Assembly: GCF_003243515.1 (NCBI RefSeq)
Contig: NZ_QFRA01000045.1
Location: forward strand, 1-13,335
Reading direction: 5' to 3'
Length of the DNA stretch: 13,335 nt
DNA from: Corynebacterium kroppenstedtii
GTDB lineage: Bacteria > Actinomycetota > Actinomycetes > Mycobacteriales > Mycobacteriaceae
Below are positions 5,991 to 13,274 of this stretch, piece by piece. Positions within the stretch are counted from its first letter, which is position 1, and each line of letters starts with the position of its first letter. Under the pieces are notes generated by a model. The model worked only from the letters and a program-made list of their open reading frames with translations, had not been told where the DNA came from and ran no database searches. Both the position numbers and the translations under genes were made by a program.

Positions 5991-7144
5991 CCACCACACA
6001 CCCCAGCATGGGTGATAGTGGAACGATCACCCCTCGCACCGCGCGAGCGACCGCCCACCCCAACATCGCACTGGTCAAATACTGGGGTAAGCGCAACGCC
6101 GACTTAGTTTTGCCCGCAACCGGTAGTTTGTCACTGACGCTTGATATCTATCCCACGGAAACCGTCGTCAACCCAGATCCGAGTCTGAGCAGCGATATTT
6201 TCACGCTCAACGGTGAGCCAGCGCCTGGGACACCGACGCGCAGAGTCAGCGCATTTCTTAACTTAGTGCGTAAGCGCAGCGCACAACACAATGCTGGTCA
6301 ACACAATGCTGGCCAGCAGAACACCGAGCTTGCACGTACGTACGCGCGGGTCAACTCCGTCAACTCCGTGCCCACCGGGGCAGGGCTAGCATCGTCGGCA
6401 TCAGGATTTGCCGCGCTCGCCACCGCCGCATCGAAAGCCTATGGACTCCCCGGCGACCCGCGATCACTCTCGCGGCTAGCCCGCCGAGGCTCCGGGTCCG
6501 CTACACGATCCATCCTGGGTAACCTCGTCATCTGGCACCCCGGCGAAGGCGACGACAACAACGCTGACCTCACCTCGTACGCCGAAAGCGTCCCCGGGCC
6601 CGACCTCGCCATGGTCATCTGCGTCGTCTCGGGCGCACAAAAAGCAGTGTCCTCTCGCGTCGCCATGGCCGACACCATTCGGACATCGCCCTTCTTCGAT
6701 GGGTGGGTGAGCAGCACCCAGCGCGACCTCGTCGACATGAAACACGCCCTGGCCGTGGGCGACTACACTCGCGTCGGCGAAATAACAGAATCCAACGCAC
6801 TGCGTATGCACGCGGCGATCAACGGCAACCGGCCACCCGTCCGCTACCTAGCGCCAACGTCCGTCGCCATTTTCGACGCGATCGCGCAGCTGCGGAACGA
6901 CAGGTTAGAGGTGTACGGTACCGCGGACGCCGGGCCGAATGTCGTTGCGCTCTGCCAGGCTAAGGACCTCGACGCAACCCACGCAGCCCTCCGCGAACGG
7001 TTCCCCGACCTCGAGCTCATTCCTGCCCGCGCCGGGTCGGGCGCTCACCTGACGCCCGTCGAGGAGACCAGCGCCGATGAGCAGAACAGCGCACACGAAG
7101 GGCAACCGGCACAGGCTTCCGACGCAGCGAACCGTCAGGAGTAA
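5987..7144 (+). CDS. mvaD: diphosphomevalonate decarboxylase
   Basis: This enzyme converts 5-diphosphomevalonate to isopentenyl diphosphate with ATP, releasing CO2 and phosphate. From the GTG at 5987 the protein is 385 residues. Signature stretches are ATAHPNIALVKYWGKRN (21-37), VPTGAGLASSASGFAAL (128-144), GSGSATRS (168-175, R174 is the probable catalytic Arg) and TADAGPNV (312-319, D314 is the probable catalytic Asp). I chose GTG 5987 because it overlaps the mvk stop (GTGA) and has CGGAG nine bases upstream. An ATG at 5957 lies inside mvk and lacks such support; an ATG at 6008 lacks a ribosome site. It is longer than the usual 320-340 residues because of a Gln/His/Asn-rich insertion near 100-114 and a polar tail after about 355. 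The next gene starts five bases after the stop. Confidence 0.95.
   Translation: MTTTHPSMGDSGTITPRTARATAHPNIALVKYWGKRNADLVLPATGSLSLTLDIYPTETVVNPDPSLSSDIFTLNGEPAPGTPTRRVSAFLNLVRKRSAQHNAGQHNAGQQNTELARTYARVNSVNSVPTGAGLASSASGFAALATAASKAYGLPGDPRSLSRLARRGSGSATRSILGNLVIWHPGEGDDNNADLTSYAESVPGPDLAMVICVVSGAQKAVSSRVAMADTIRTSPFFDGWVSSTQRDLVDMKHALAVGDYTRVGEITESNALRMHAAINGNRPPVRYLAPTSVAIFDAIAQLRNDRLEVYGTADAGPNVVALCQAKDLDATHAALRERFPDLELIPARAGSGAHLTPVEETSADEQNSAHEGQPAQASDAANRQE
6284..6312 (+). repeat. 15-base tandem repeat inside mvaD
   Basis: CAACACAATGCTGG occurs at 6284-6297 and again at 6299-6312, giving a 15-base period that encodes QHNAG twice, followed by a diverged QQNTE. The in-frame unit lengthens a loop just before the ATP-binding motif. 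Such repeats can gain or lose copies by slippage without breaking the frame. Further downstream GTCAACTCC is also doubled (6351-6368), but there it encodes the conserved strand before the PTGAGLASS motif. Confidence 0.75.
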
Positions 7145-7149
7145 CAGCC

Positions 7150-8349
7150 GTGACACAGACCTCCGTCCACGCCTCGGCACCCGGAAAGCTGTACATCGCC
7201 GGAGAATACGCCGTCGTCCACCCCGGACACGCCGCGTTACTCATCGCCGTTGACAGGTATGTGCACGTCACGCTCACGCCCACCGGCACCGAAGTCGGAA
7301 CACTACGATCCGACGCGAGCGACCCCACGAAACCCGACGAAGCACCGGTCCGGTGGGAAGTTAGCACCGACCCGACGGCGGCCGCTCGGTTCCACAGCGA
7401 CGAGACAGGATTCCACAAATACGTCGCGGCCGCAGTCCTCACCGTCGAACGCTGGCGAGCAGAAAAACACCTTCCCACCAGCGGATACGATATCGACATC
7501 TCAAGCCACCTTGACGATGCCACCAGCGGTGACAAATTCGGGCTCGGATCGTCAGCCGCAGTCACCGTCGCGACCGTCGCCGCCGCTGCACGCCACCACG
7601 GGCTACAGCCCACGCCCGAACAGATCTACCGACTCGCGGCCATCGCAACAGTGCGGGTTACGGCAAAAACATCGGGAGGCGACGTCGCCGCCAGCGCACT
7701 CGGCGGATGGGTCGAATACCACTCGCCGGACCGAACATGGTTGGAAGACCGCGCCTGGGGTTCTGGTTCCCGCACGACAACGATCAGCGACCTGCTGGCA
7801 GGGGAGTGGCCAGGCTTGTCACTCCGCCGCATCACACCTGCCGCGCCGGGAATCCAACTCAGCGTCGGCTGGACAGGAACCCCCGCCGACACCACAGAAC
7901 TCGTCGGGGACGTCGTCAAGAAAACCGCGCTACCCGACGACCTTCTTCGACGAAGCGACGCAGCCGTCGATCATCTTGTTGAAGCGCTGACCAGCGACAA
8001 CGGTGGGCGTGAAGCTAATTCAGACGGCAGGACAACGTCGGCAACTGGGAACACCGTCGCACAAGCCCGGCAGGTCTTGGGAGAGATCGCCGCCCAACGA
8101 GGGGTGGCCATCGAAACTCCAGCACTGCGGACCTTGATCACCACTGCACTCGACGAGGAGTGGTGGGCGAAATCATCAGGAGCAGGCGGTGGCGACTGCG
8201 GAATCGCGCTCGCCGCGCCGGGCGTCGACGCACACGCACTCCACGAGCGCTGGACGGCGGCAGGAATCCGCCCTTTGAACTTGCATGTTTCGCCCACGGG
8301 AGCGGATACCGCACCAGATGACACACCAACGGAAGGAGATGGGAAATGA
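7150..8349 (+). CDS. pmk: phosphomevalonate kinase
   Basis: This GHMP-family kinase phosphorylates 5-phosphomevalonate to 5-diphosphomevalonate, the substrate of MvaD encoded just upstream. The 399-residue protein shows the N-terminal motif ASAPGKLYIAGEYAVVHPG (8-26), the ATP loop KFGLGSSAAVTVATVAA (129-145), the SGGDVAASALGGWVEY stretch (175-190) typical of bacterial phosphomevalonate kinases, and the C-terminal KSSGAGGGDCGIAL (341-354). These, with the EYAVVHPG form of motif 1, separate it from mevalonate kinase. The GTG at 7150 follows AGGAG at 7137-7141, which lies in the end of mvaD, so the two are probably co-translated. Residues 284-302 form a polar, Ser/Thr/Gly-rich segment that may be an insertion. 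Its TGA overlaps the fni start as ATGA. Confidence 0.93.
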   Translation: MTQTSVHASAPGKLYIAGEYAVVHPGHAALLIAVDRYVHVTLTPTGTEVGTLRSDASDPTKPDEAPVRWEVSTDPTAAARFHSDETGFHKYVAAAVLTVERWRAEKHLPTSGYDIDISSHLDDATSGDKFGLGSSAAVTVATVAAAARHHGLQPTPEQIYRLAAIATVRVTAKTSGGDVAASALGGWVEYHSPDRTWLEDRAWGSGSRTTTISDLLAGEWPGLSLRRITPAAPGIQLSVGWTGTPADTTELVGDVVKKTALPDDLLRRSDAAVDHLVEALTSDNGGREANSDGRTTSATGNTVAQARQVLGEIAAQRGVAIETPALRTLITTALDEEWWAKSSGAGGGDCGIALAAPGVDAHALHERWTAAGIRPLNLHVSPTGADTAPDDTPTEGDGK

Positions 8350-9632
8350 GTGGCAGCCGGAAAGACGACCACCTGGCCCTAGCCGCCAGGCAACAACGCG
8401 AGGCTCACGGCGAACCTCCACAGCCCACCGACGCCACAACCCCAGCTCCCGACAACGCATCCTCCGCACCCTCACCCCGGTCCGCCGGGAGTGCCTCAAC
8501 CTATTGCGCGTGGGACGACGTCCGTATCCTTCACAATTCATTGGCCGGAATAGACTCAGGTCAAGCCGATATTTCCACCACCATCCCGACGGATCTTAGC
8601 GTCGAGGGAAATACGAACGCTGTTACAAACGCGAGCACCGGCGCACATACAGCACAGCCGCTGCACTGGGGGCTGCCGTTCTACATCAACGGCATGACCG
8701 GAGGATCCGAACTCACCGCAGGAGTCAACCGTGTCCTCGCCGAAACCGCGGCACGCACCGGAATCGCCGTCGCCACCGGCTCCATGTCCATCTTCCTGCG
8801 CGAACCCGACACCCTCCCCACATTTCGCATCCTCCGTGACCGCAACCCCCACGGCACCGTGTGGGCAAATCTCAGCGCCGACGCCACACCCGACGACGCT
8901 GCCCGAGTCATCGACGCCCTCCAGGCCGACGCCCTCCAAATCCACGTCAACGCCGTGCAAGAAACCGTCATGCCGGAGGGCTCGCGCGGGTACGCCTCCT
9001 GGCCACGCAACATTGAAGCCATTGTTAACGCGCTCGAGGCCACCCACACGCCTGTCATCGTTAAAGAAGTCGGCTTCGGCATGACCCGGAACACACTCCA
9101 GCAGCTCCATGACCTGGGCGTATCCATCGCCGACGTTTCCGGCCGCGGAGGAACCAACTTCGCGCGAATCGAAAATGACCGCCGATCCGACCGCGATTTC
9201 TCCTACCTCACCGGGTTCGGACAATCTGCCGCATTCTCCCTTCTCGACGCGACCACCGCTGACCCTGACACCCTGCCCACACTCTTCGCCTCAGGGGGAG
9301 TTCGACAACCCTACGACGTCCTACGAGGCTTAGCGCTTGGAGCCGACGCCGTGGGCGTCGCTGGAACATTCCTCCACACCGCGTTGAGCACCGGCGTCGG
9401 GGACGCCACCCGCTCGCCGCAGGAACGTGCCCAAGGGATCGACGCCGCCGTCGACGCGCTGACCAGCCAGATCAACCGGTGGGCCGAGCACCTCCAGGCG
9501 CTCTACGAAATGGTTGGTGCAACTCGCACGAGCGACCTGCACAACACCGATGCCCTCATCACCGGGCCCCTGGCTGAGTCGGCTCGTGCGCGTGGGATTG
9601 ATCTCACTGCCGTCGCCAACCGTCGTCGATAA
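8346..9632 (+). CDS. fni: type 2 isopentenyl-diphosphate isomerase (FMN-dependent)
   Basis: This enzyme interconverts IPP and DMAPP using reduced FMN and Mg2+, the last step needed to give both C5 building blocks. The 428-residue protein has RKDDHLALA at its start (5-13), FYINGMTGGS (112-121), ATGSM (143-147), IHVNAVQETVMPEG (199-212, with the conserved Gln/Glu pair Q205 and E206), IVKEVGFGM (238-246), DVSGRGGTNFARIE (263-276) and FASGGVRQPYDVLRGLALGADAVGVAG (first part 314-326), the FMN-phosphate region. The family is usually about 340-350 residues. The excess is in a Pro/Ala/Ser/Thr-rich insertion at about 20-52 and a polar one at about 85-105. AAGGAG seven bases before the ATG at 8346 supports the start, which overlaps the pmk stop (ATGA). 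Confidence 0.95.
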   Translation: MSGSRKDDHLALAARQQREAHGEPPQPTDATTPAPDNASSAPSPRSAGSASTYCAWDDVRILHNSLAGIDSGQADISTTIPTDLSVEGNTNAVTNASTGAHTAQPLHWGLPFYINGMTGGSELTAGVNRVLAETAARTGIAVATGSMSIFLREPDTLPTFRILRDRNPHGTVWANLSADATPDDAARVIDALQADALQIHVNAVQETVMPEGSRGYASWPRNIEAIVNALEATHTPVIVKEVGFGMTRNTLQQLHDLGVSIADVSGRGGTNFARIENDRRSDRDFSYLTGFGQSAAFSLLDATTADPDTLPTLFASGGVRQPYDVLRGLALGADAVGVAGTFLHTALSTGVGDATRSPQERAQGIDAAVDALTSQINRWAEHLQALYEMVGATRTSDLHNTDALITGPLAESARARGIDLTAVANRRR

Positions 9633-9761
9633 AAATAAAAATTGGCACGCACGTTTTAGCCGGGCTCCCTCGACGACAACAATTTAAAAACAATTCACGA
9701 ATAAGCATCCGAAAAGAGCCGAAAAGGCCTAAATAAAATACGAACAAGAAAAGGAAAAATA
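9633..9761 (+). promoter_or_regulatory. A+T-rich gap before mvaA, possible internal promoter
   Basis: This 129-base gap is the only real break in the cluster, and it is strikingly A+T-rich. TAAAAT at 9734-9739 could be a -10 element giving a leader of about 16 bases with AAGGA at 9751-9755 as ribosome site. No clear -35 is visible. I found no strong terminator hairpin, only a three-pair stem GCC-GAAAA-GGC at 9718-9728. It may give mvaA-mvaS separate control. Confidence 0.4.
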
Positions 9762-10871
9762 ATGAGCGACAATTTATATGCGCCTATCCCGATGTCATGG
9801 ATCGGCCCCGTCCACATCTCAGGCAACGTCGTGTCGGGAGAGACCGCGGGATGGAACTCCGAGGACGGCACACAAAACCAGGAATCCGGCGCCAGCTACG
9901 GAGCTATCTCCATCCCCATGGCGACCTATGAAACGCCACTCTGGCCATCCGTCGGCCGCGGGGCAAAAGTATCGCGCTACGTCGAAGGGGGAATCCGCGC
10001 CACACTCGTCGACGAGCGAATGACACGATCTGTGTACTTCGAGGCCCCCAACGCAGGAGTCGCCCTTCGTGTGGCCACCGAGCTCGATCGGCGTCGCTAT
10101 GAGCTGCAGGCCGTCGTCGCTCAGGCATCTCGTTTTGCCAAGCTCATCGATCTGCATGTTCAATACGCCGGCAATCTCCTCTTCGTGCGATTCGAATTCA
10201 CCACCGGCGACGCCTCCGGCCACAACATGGTAACTCTCGCCTCCGACAACCTCATGCCGTGGATCCTCCAGCAGTACCCAGAACTGCGCTACGGATCCAT
10301 CTCCGGCAACTACTGCTCCGACAAGAAAGCCACCGCAGTCAACGGCATCCTCGGGCGCGGGAAGAACGTCGTCACTGAAATGCTCATCCCGCGCAACGTC
10401 GTCGAAGAACGACTCAAAACGACGCCGGAACAGATCGCGGACCTCAACGTCCGGAAGAACCTGGTAGGTACCACATTGGCTGGCGGATTGCGCACCGCGA
10501 ACGCGCACTATGCCAATATGCTCCTGGCCTTTTACCTGGCAACCGGGCAAGACGCGGCCAACATCGTTGAAGGATCGCAGGGCATTACCCATGCCGAAGT
10601 GCGTGACGGAGACCTCTACTTCTCATGCAACCTCCCCAACCTCATTGTGGGTACAGTAGGGAACGGCAAAGGCCAGGGCTTGGAGGTTGTCGAAGAAAAC
10701 TTGCGACGTCTCGGATGCCGTGAAGACCGCCCAGCGGGGGATAACGCACGCCGACTTGCAGTACTGTGTGCGGCATCTGTTTTCTGCGGCGAACTATCAC
10801 TGCTGGCCGCACAAACGAATCCGGGCGAACTGATGGCCGCCCACGTGAAAATTGAAAGGAAAGGCGAGTGA
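9762..10871 (+). CDS. mvaA: hydroxymethylglutaryl-CoA reductase, class I type
   Basis: This enzyme reduces HMG-CoA to mevalonate with two NAD(P)H; class I enzymes use NADPH. The 369-residue protein lacks membrane segments and is close to the short soluble actinobacterial form. Catalytic residues can be matched to the human enzyme: E57 in PMATYETPLWPS, K188 in NYCSDKKAT (human K691), D264 in ATGQDAANIV (human D767) and H361 in the C-terminal ELMAAHVKI (human H866). DASGHNM (150-156) matches the class I cofactor signature DAMGMNM, and NYCSDKK is also class I in type, so it is not the NADH-type class II enzyme of many other bacteria. AAGGA six bases before the ATG supports the start. The TGA overlaps mvaS as GTGA. 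Confidence 0.95.
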   Translation: MSDNLYAPIPMSWIGPVHISGNVVSGETAGWNSEDGTQNQESGASYGAISIPMATYETPLWPSVGRGAKVSRYVEGGIRATLVDERMTRSVYFEAPNAGVALRVATELDRRRYELQAVVAQASRFAKLIDLHVQYAGNLLFVRFEFTTGDASGHNMVTLASDNLMPWILQQYPELRYGSISGNYCSDKKATAVNGILGRGKNVVTEMLIPRNVVEERLKTTPEQIADLNVRKNLVGTTLAGGLRTANAHYANMLLAFYLATGQDAANIVEGSQGITHAEVRDGDLYFSCNLPNLIVGTVGNGKGQGLEVVEENLRRLGCREDRPAGDNARRLAVLCAASVFCGELSLLAAQTNPGELMAAHVKIERKGE

Positions 10872-12061
10872 ACGCACCCGTGAACACAGCTGTGAACCCC
10901 ATTGGCATCCATGACATCACCTTCGCCACGGGACACCACAGCTTCGCCCTCGAAACCCTAGCCGACAAACACGGGATCGACGTGGGCAAGTTCCACAAAG
11001 GCATCGGCCAAGAAGTCATGAGCCAGCCCGCTGCCGACGAAGACATCGTCACGATGGCAGCCACCGCCGCCAAGCGGATCATCGACCGCAATGGAACTGA
11101 CGGAATCCGTACCCTTCTCTTCGCCACCGAATCCGGCGTTGACCAGTCCAAATCCGCCGGGGTGTACGTTCACGGGCTCCTCGGCCTGCCCTCCCAGGTG
11201 CGGACCATCGAAATGAAACAGGCGTGCTACTCCGGGGTCGGCGCGCTGCAAGTCGCGCTGGGTATTGTCTCACGCAATCCACAGGAAAAAGTGCTGGTTG
11301 TCGCCTCCGACGTTGCGCGCTACGACCTCAACTCGGGTGGGGAGCCGACTCAAGGCGCTGCAGCGGCTGCGTTCCTCGTCCAGGCCAACCCCGGCATCTT
11401 TGCCGTCGAGCCCGCATCCGGCGTGTACACCTACGATGTGCAGGACTTTTGGCGACCCAACGACCGGCACACCGCCCTGGTTGATGGCAAACTCTCCATC
11501 GACGCCTACCTCAACGCCGTTCGCGGAGCTTACGACGACTTCATCGATCACGGTGGGGCCGACTTCGCCGCGATTGACCGCTTTTGCTACCACCAGCCGT
11601 TTACGAAAATGGCGGTGAAAGCGCAGATGGCGTTGCGCGAGCATGTGGGTCTATCAGCGGATAAAGCCGAAACAGCCGCCGAGCTCGAGACCACCATGCA
11701 CTACAACCGCATGATCGGTAACTCCTACACGGCATCCGTCTTCCTGGCATTAATGTCGCTGCTCGAGACCGAATCCGACGACCTCGCCGGAAAACGCGTC
11801 GGCGTCCTGTCCTACGGCTCCGGTGCAGTTGCCGAATTCTTCACCGGCACCATTGTCGACGGGTACCAAAAGCTGCTCCACGCCGATGAGCACAAGAAAG
11901 CGCTGGATTCACGCGAACCGCTCACCTACGACGCCTACCGCGATCTTCACCCCGGAACGCGCGTCGCCGACATTACGGATTACGGCACACCAGAGGTCAC
12001 CGATGCGCCATTCCGTTTCGCCGGCGTGAAAGATCACTCGCGGATTTACCAGCGTCGCTAG
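10868..12061 (+). CDS. mvaS: hydroxymethylglutaryl-CoA synthase
   Basis: This enzyme condenses acetyl-CoA with acetoacetyl-CoA to give HMG-CoA, the first committed step. The 397-residue protein has the thiolase-fold signatures IGIHDITFATGHH near its start, FATESGVDQSKSAG with the general base E88, IEMKQACYSGVGAL with the acyl-carrying C120, RFCYHQPFTKMA with H242, and NRMIGNSYTAS plus VLSYGSGAVAEFF near the C-terminus. All three catalytic residues expected from bacterial MvaS are present. The GTG at 10868 overlaps the mvaA stop and follows an AGGAAAGG stretch. GTG codons at 10880 and 10892 are weaker alternatives that would shorten it by four or eight residues. Its TAG shares two bases with the stop of the convergent PAP2 gene. 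No acetoacetyl-CoA thiolase gene accompanies it here. Confidence 0.96.
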   Translation: MNAPVNTAVNPIGIHDITFATGHHSFALETLADKHGIDVGKFHKGIGQEVMSQPAADEDIVTMAATAAKRIIDRNGTDGIRTLLFATESGVDQSKSAGVYVHGLLGLPSQVRTIEMKQACYSGVGALQVALGIVSRNPQEKVLVVASDVARYDLNSGGEPTQGAAAAAFLVQANPGIFAVEPASGVYTYDVQDFWRPNDRHTALVDGKLSIDAYLNAVRGAYDDFIDHGGADFAAIDRFCYHQPFTKMAVKAQMALREHVGLSADKAETAAELETTMHYNRMIGNSYTASVFLALMSLLETESDDLAGKRVGVLSYGSGAVAEFFTGTIVDGYQKLLHADEHKKALDSREPLTYDAYRDLHPGTRVADITDYGTPEVTDAPFRFAGVKDHSRIYQRR

Positions 12062-13149
12062 GAAGTGTGAACCGGCGTACCAGCGTCGTTAGTAATGGTG
12101 GTGGAATTCAAACGGCTGGCGACCCACGTCGTCAACCACAAGCCGATCAAAATGAGGCCGTAGGTCAGGATGAAACTGGCGACCGTGTCAGTCGCCCAGT
12201 GGGCACCGATGATCACGCGGCTGGCAGCCATGAGAATTCCCCACACCGTTCCGACCCACAGCGCAATCCGCCAGGCTTTGCCACCGAGCGGGCGCAACAC
12301 GATAGCCAAAGCTGCAAGAGTGGTGCCCTCTTGAGTGTGGCCGGACGGGAACGAGCGGTGACCATTAGGCAAATTGATGTGATACCACGCCTGATAGGGG
12401 CCTTTTCCAGCATCAACCTCATAGGGGCGGAACCGACCCCACAGGCTCTTCATCCCGTCGTTCACCCCGTGCCCAGCCCACACAATCGCGAGCATAATGA
12501 CAGCCGAGATCGCGATCAGGCGCAAAGTCTCAGCCGACAAGTTCCGGACCAGCAGCCACGCCACGATCGAAATGATGATCAGAAGGACAATATCCATAAA
12601 CATGGCGGGGGCGAACTGCGACCAGGTCATCGTGTCCGAATCATCATTATTAGCGACGCCGATCGGGGTGCCGGCTGCAAGGTTCGCGCTCCACGACCGA
12701 CGATAGGATTCAGCCTGCTCTGACCAGCCAAGGACCGACAGGAAACTCGCCCACGTGAGCAAAATGCTGCCCAGCCCGCGCGCGATCCCCGGAAGAGAGG
12801 AACGGAGGAGGCATCCCGCGAGGACCTGCATAGCCAGCGCACTAAGCACCGCCGGAGGGAACTCGCCATAGGACTGGAACAACGTGCCGAACACGCTGTC
12901 ATGGTTGATGACAGCATCGCTGACCTGCTTGTCAGTGAACGTGAAGATAATCAGCAAGACGGTGGCCACGCTCAGTAACGCGGTGACCGCCGTGGTATTG
13001 ACGCCGCCTCCGTCGTGTTGACGACGTAGGGTCGTGTCCGGGTTGTGGCCCGGCGGGGGAGTAGTGCGAGCCGCATCCGGCTGCGATGCTGATGTCCAGG
13101 CCTGGCTGTCATCGGCCTGGTGAGTGGGGAGACTAGGTGCTTGTGCCAT
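12058..13149 (-). CDS. PAP2-family membrane phosphatase
   Basis: This 363-residue integral membrane protein carries the complete PAP2 (type 2 phosphatidic acid phosphatase) active site: K234-x6-R241-P242 in KSLWGRFRP, PSGH at 268-271 in RSFPSGHTQEG, and S310-R311-x5-H317-x3-D321 in SRVIIGAHWATD. Probable membrane segments lie at about 53-71, 98-115, 122-141, 183-201, 208-226, 292-309 and 325-345; the first 50 residues are polar, Pro/Ala/Thr-rich and probably cytoplasmic. The family removes phosphate from lipid phosphates or diphosphates, including phosphatidic acid, undecaprenyl diphosphate and other prenyl diphosphates; the substrate cannot be read from sequence. The mevalonate neighbours make a prenyl substrate attractive but unproven. 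The ATG at 13149 has no clear ribosome site and lies inside a palindrome; translation may be leaderless. Confidence 0.88.
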   Translation of the reverse strand: MAQAPSLPTHQADDSQAWTSASQPDAARTTPPPGHNPDTTLRRQHDGGGVNTTAVTALLSVATVLLIIFTFTDKQVSDAVINHDSVFGTLFQSYGEFPPAVLSALAMQVLAGCLLRSSLPGIARGLGSILLTWASFLSVLGWSEQAESYRRSWSANLAAGTPIGVANNDDSDTMTWSQFAPAMFMDIVLLIIISIVAWLLVRNLSAETLRLIAISAVIMLAIVWAGHGVNDGMKSLWGRFRPYEVDAGKGPYQAWYHINLPNGHRSFPSGHTQEGTTLAALAIVLRPLGGKAWRIALWVGTVWGILMAASRVIIGAHWATDTVASFILTYGLILIGLWLTTWVASRLNSTTITNDAGTPVHTS

Positions 13150-13157
13150 ACGTATGG
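13146..13157. promoter_or_regulatory. 12-base perfect palindrome over the PAP2 gene start
   Basis: CCATACGTATGG is its own reverse complement and includes the PAP2 ATG (13147-13149, minus). A bound protein would sit on the start of the gene. It may be an operator or chance; no second copy was seen in the window. Confidence 0.4.
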
Positions 13158-13237
13158 TGTATCAAGCTTCTTTAACGTCCCACTGACGTAAACATGAACA
13201 CTAAGTGAAGCTCGGCGGAAGTGTCCGCACCGCCTGT

Positions 13238-13250
13238 TGTCGTATAACCC
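13238..13250 (-). repeat. 13-base repeat, right copy, downstream of a hairpin
   Basis: On the minus strand this reads GGGTTATACGACA, identical to 81-93, and again directly follows a terminator-like hairpin (13247-13274), here overlapping its last bases. Both copies have the same orientation relative to their hairpin. Confidence 0.6.
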
Positions 13251-13274
13251 CAGGAAGAACCCAATTCCTGGGGT
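13247..13274 (-). terminator. terminator-like hairpin at the right end
   Basis: ACCCCAGGAA (13247-13256) and TTCCTGGGGT (13265-13274) form a perfect 10-base-pair stem with an eight-base loop. There is no real T run on either strand; the minus strand continues TTATACGACA. It could end a minus-strand gene lying beyond the right edge. The remaining bases to 13335 show nothing I can name. Confidence 0.5.

Noticed and set aside
8556..9224. A 222-codon minus-strand open frame inside fni
   Set aside because: It is Gly/Val-rich low-complexity translation opposite a clear isomerase gene, typical of a shadow frame in GC-rich DNA.
9718..9728. A hairpin between fni and mvaA as a terminator
   Set aside because: The stem has only three G-C pairs and no T run follows, so it is too weak to call.
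81..13250. The 13-base direct repeats as attachment sites of a 13-kb island
   Set aside because: They would enclose core genes (gyrA, tRNA-Ile, tRNA-Ala), neither lies in a tRNA 3' end, and no integrase is present. Association with hairpins is the better explanation.
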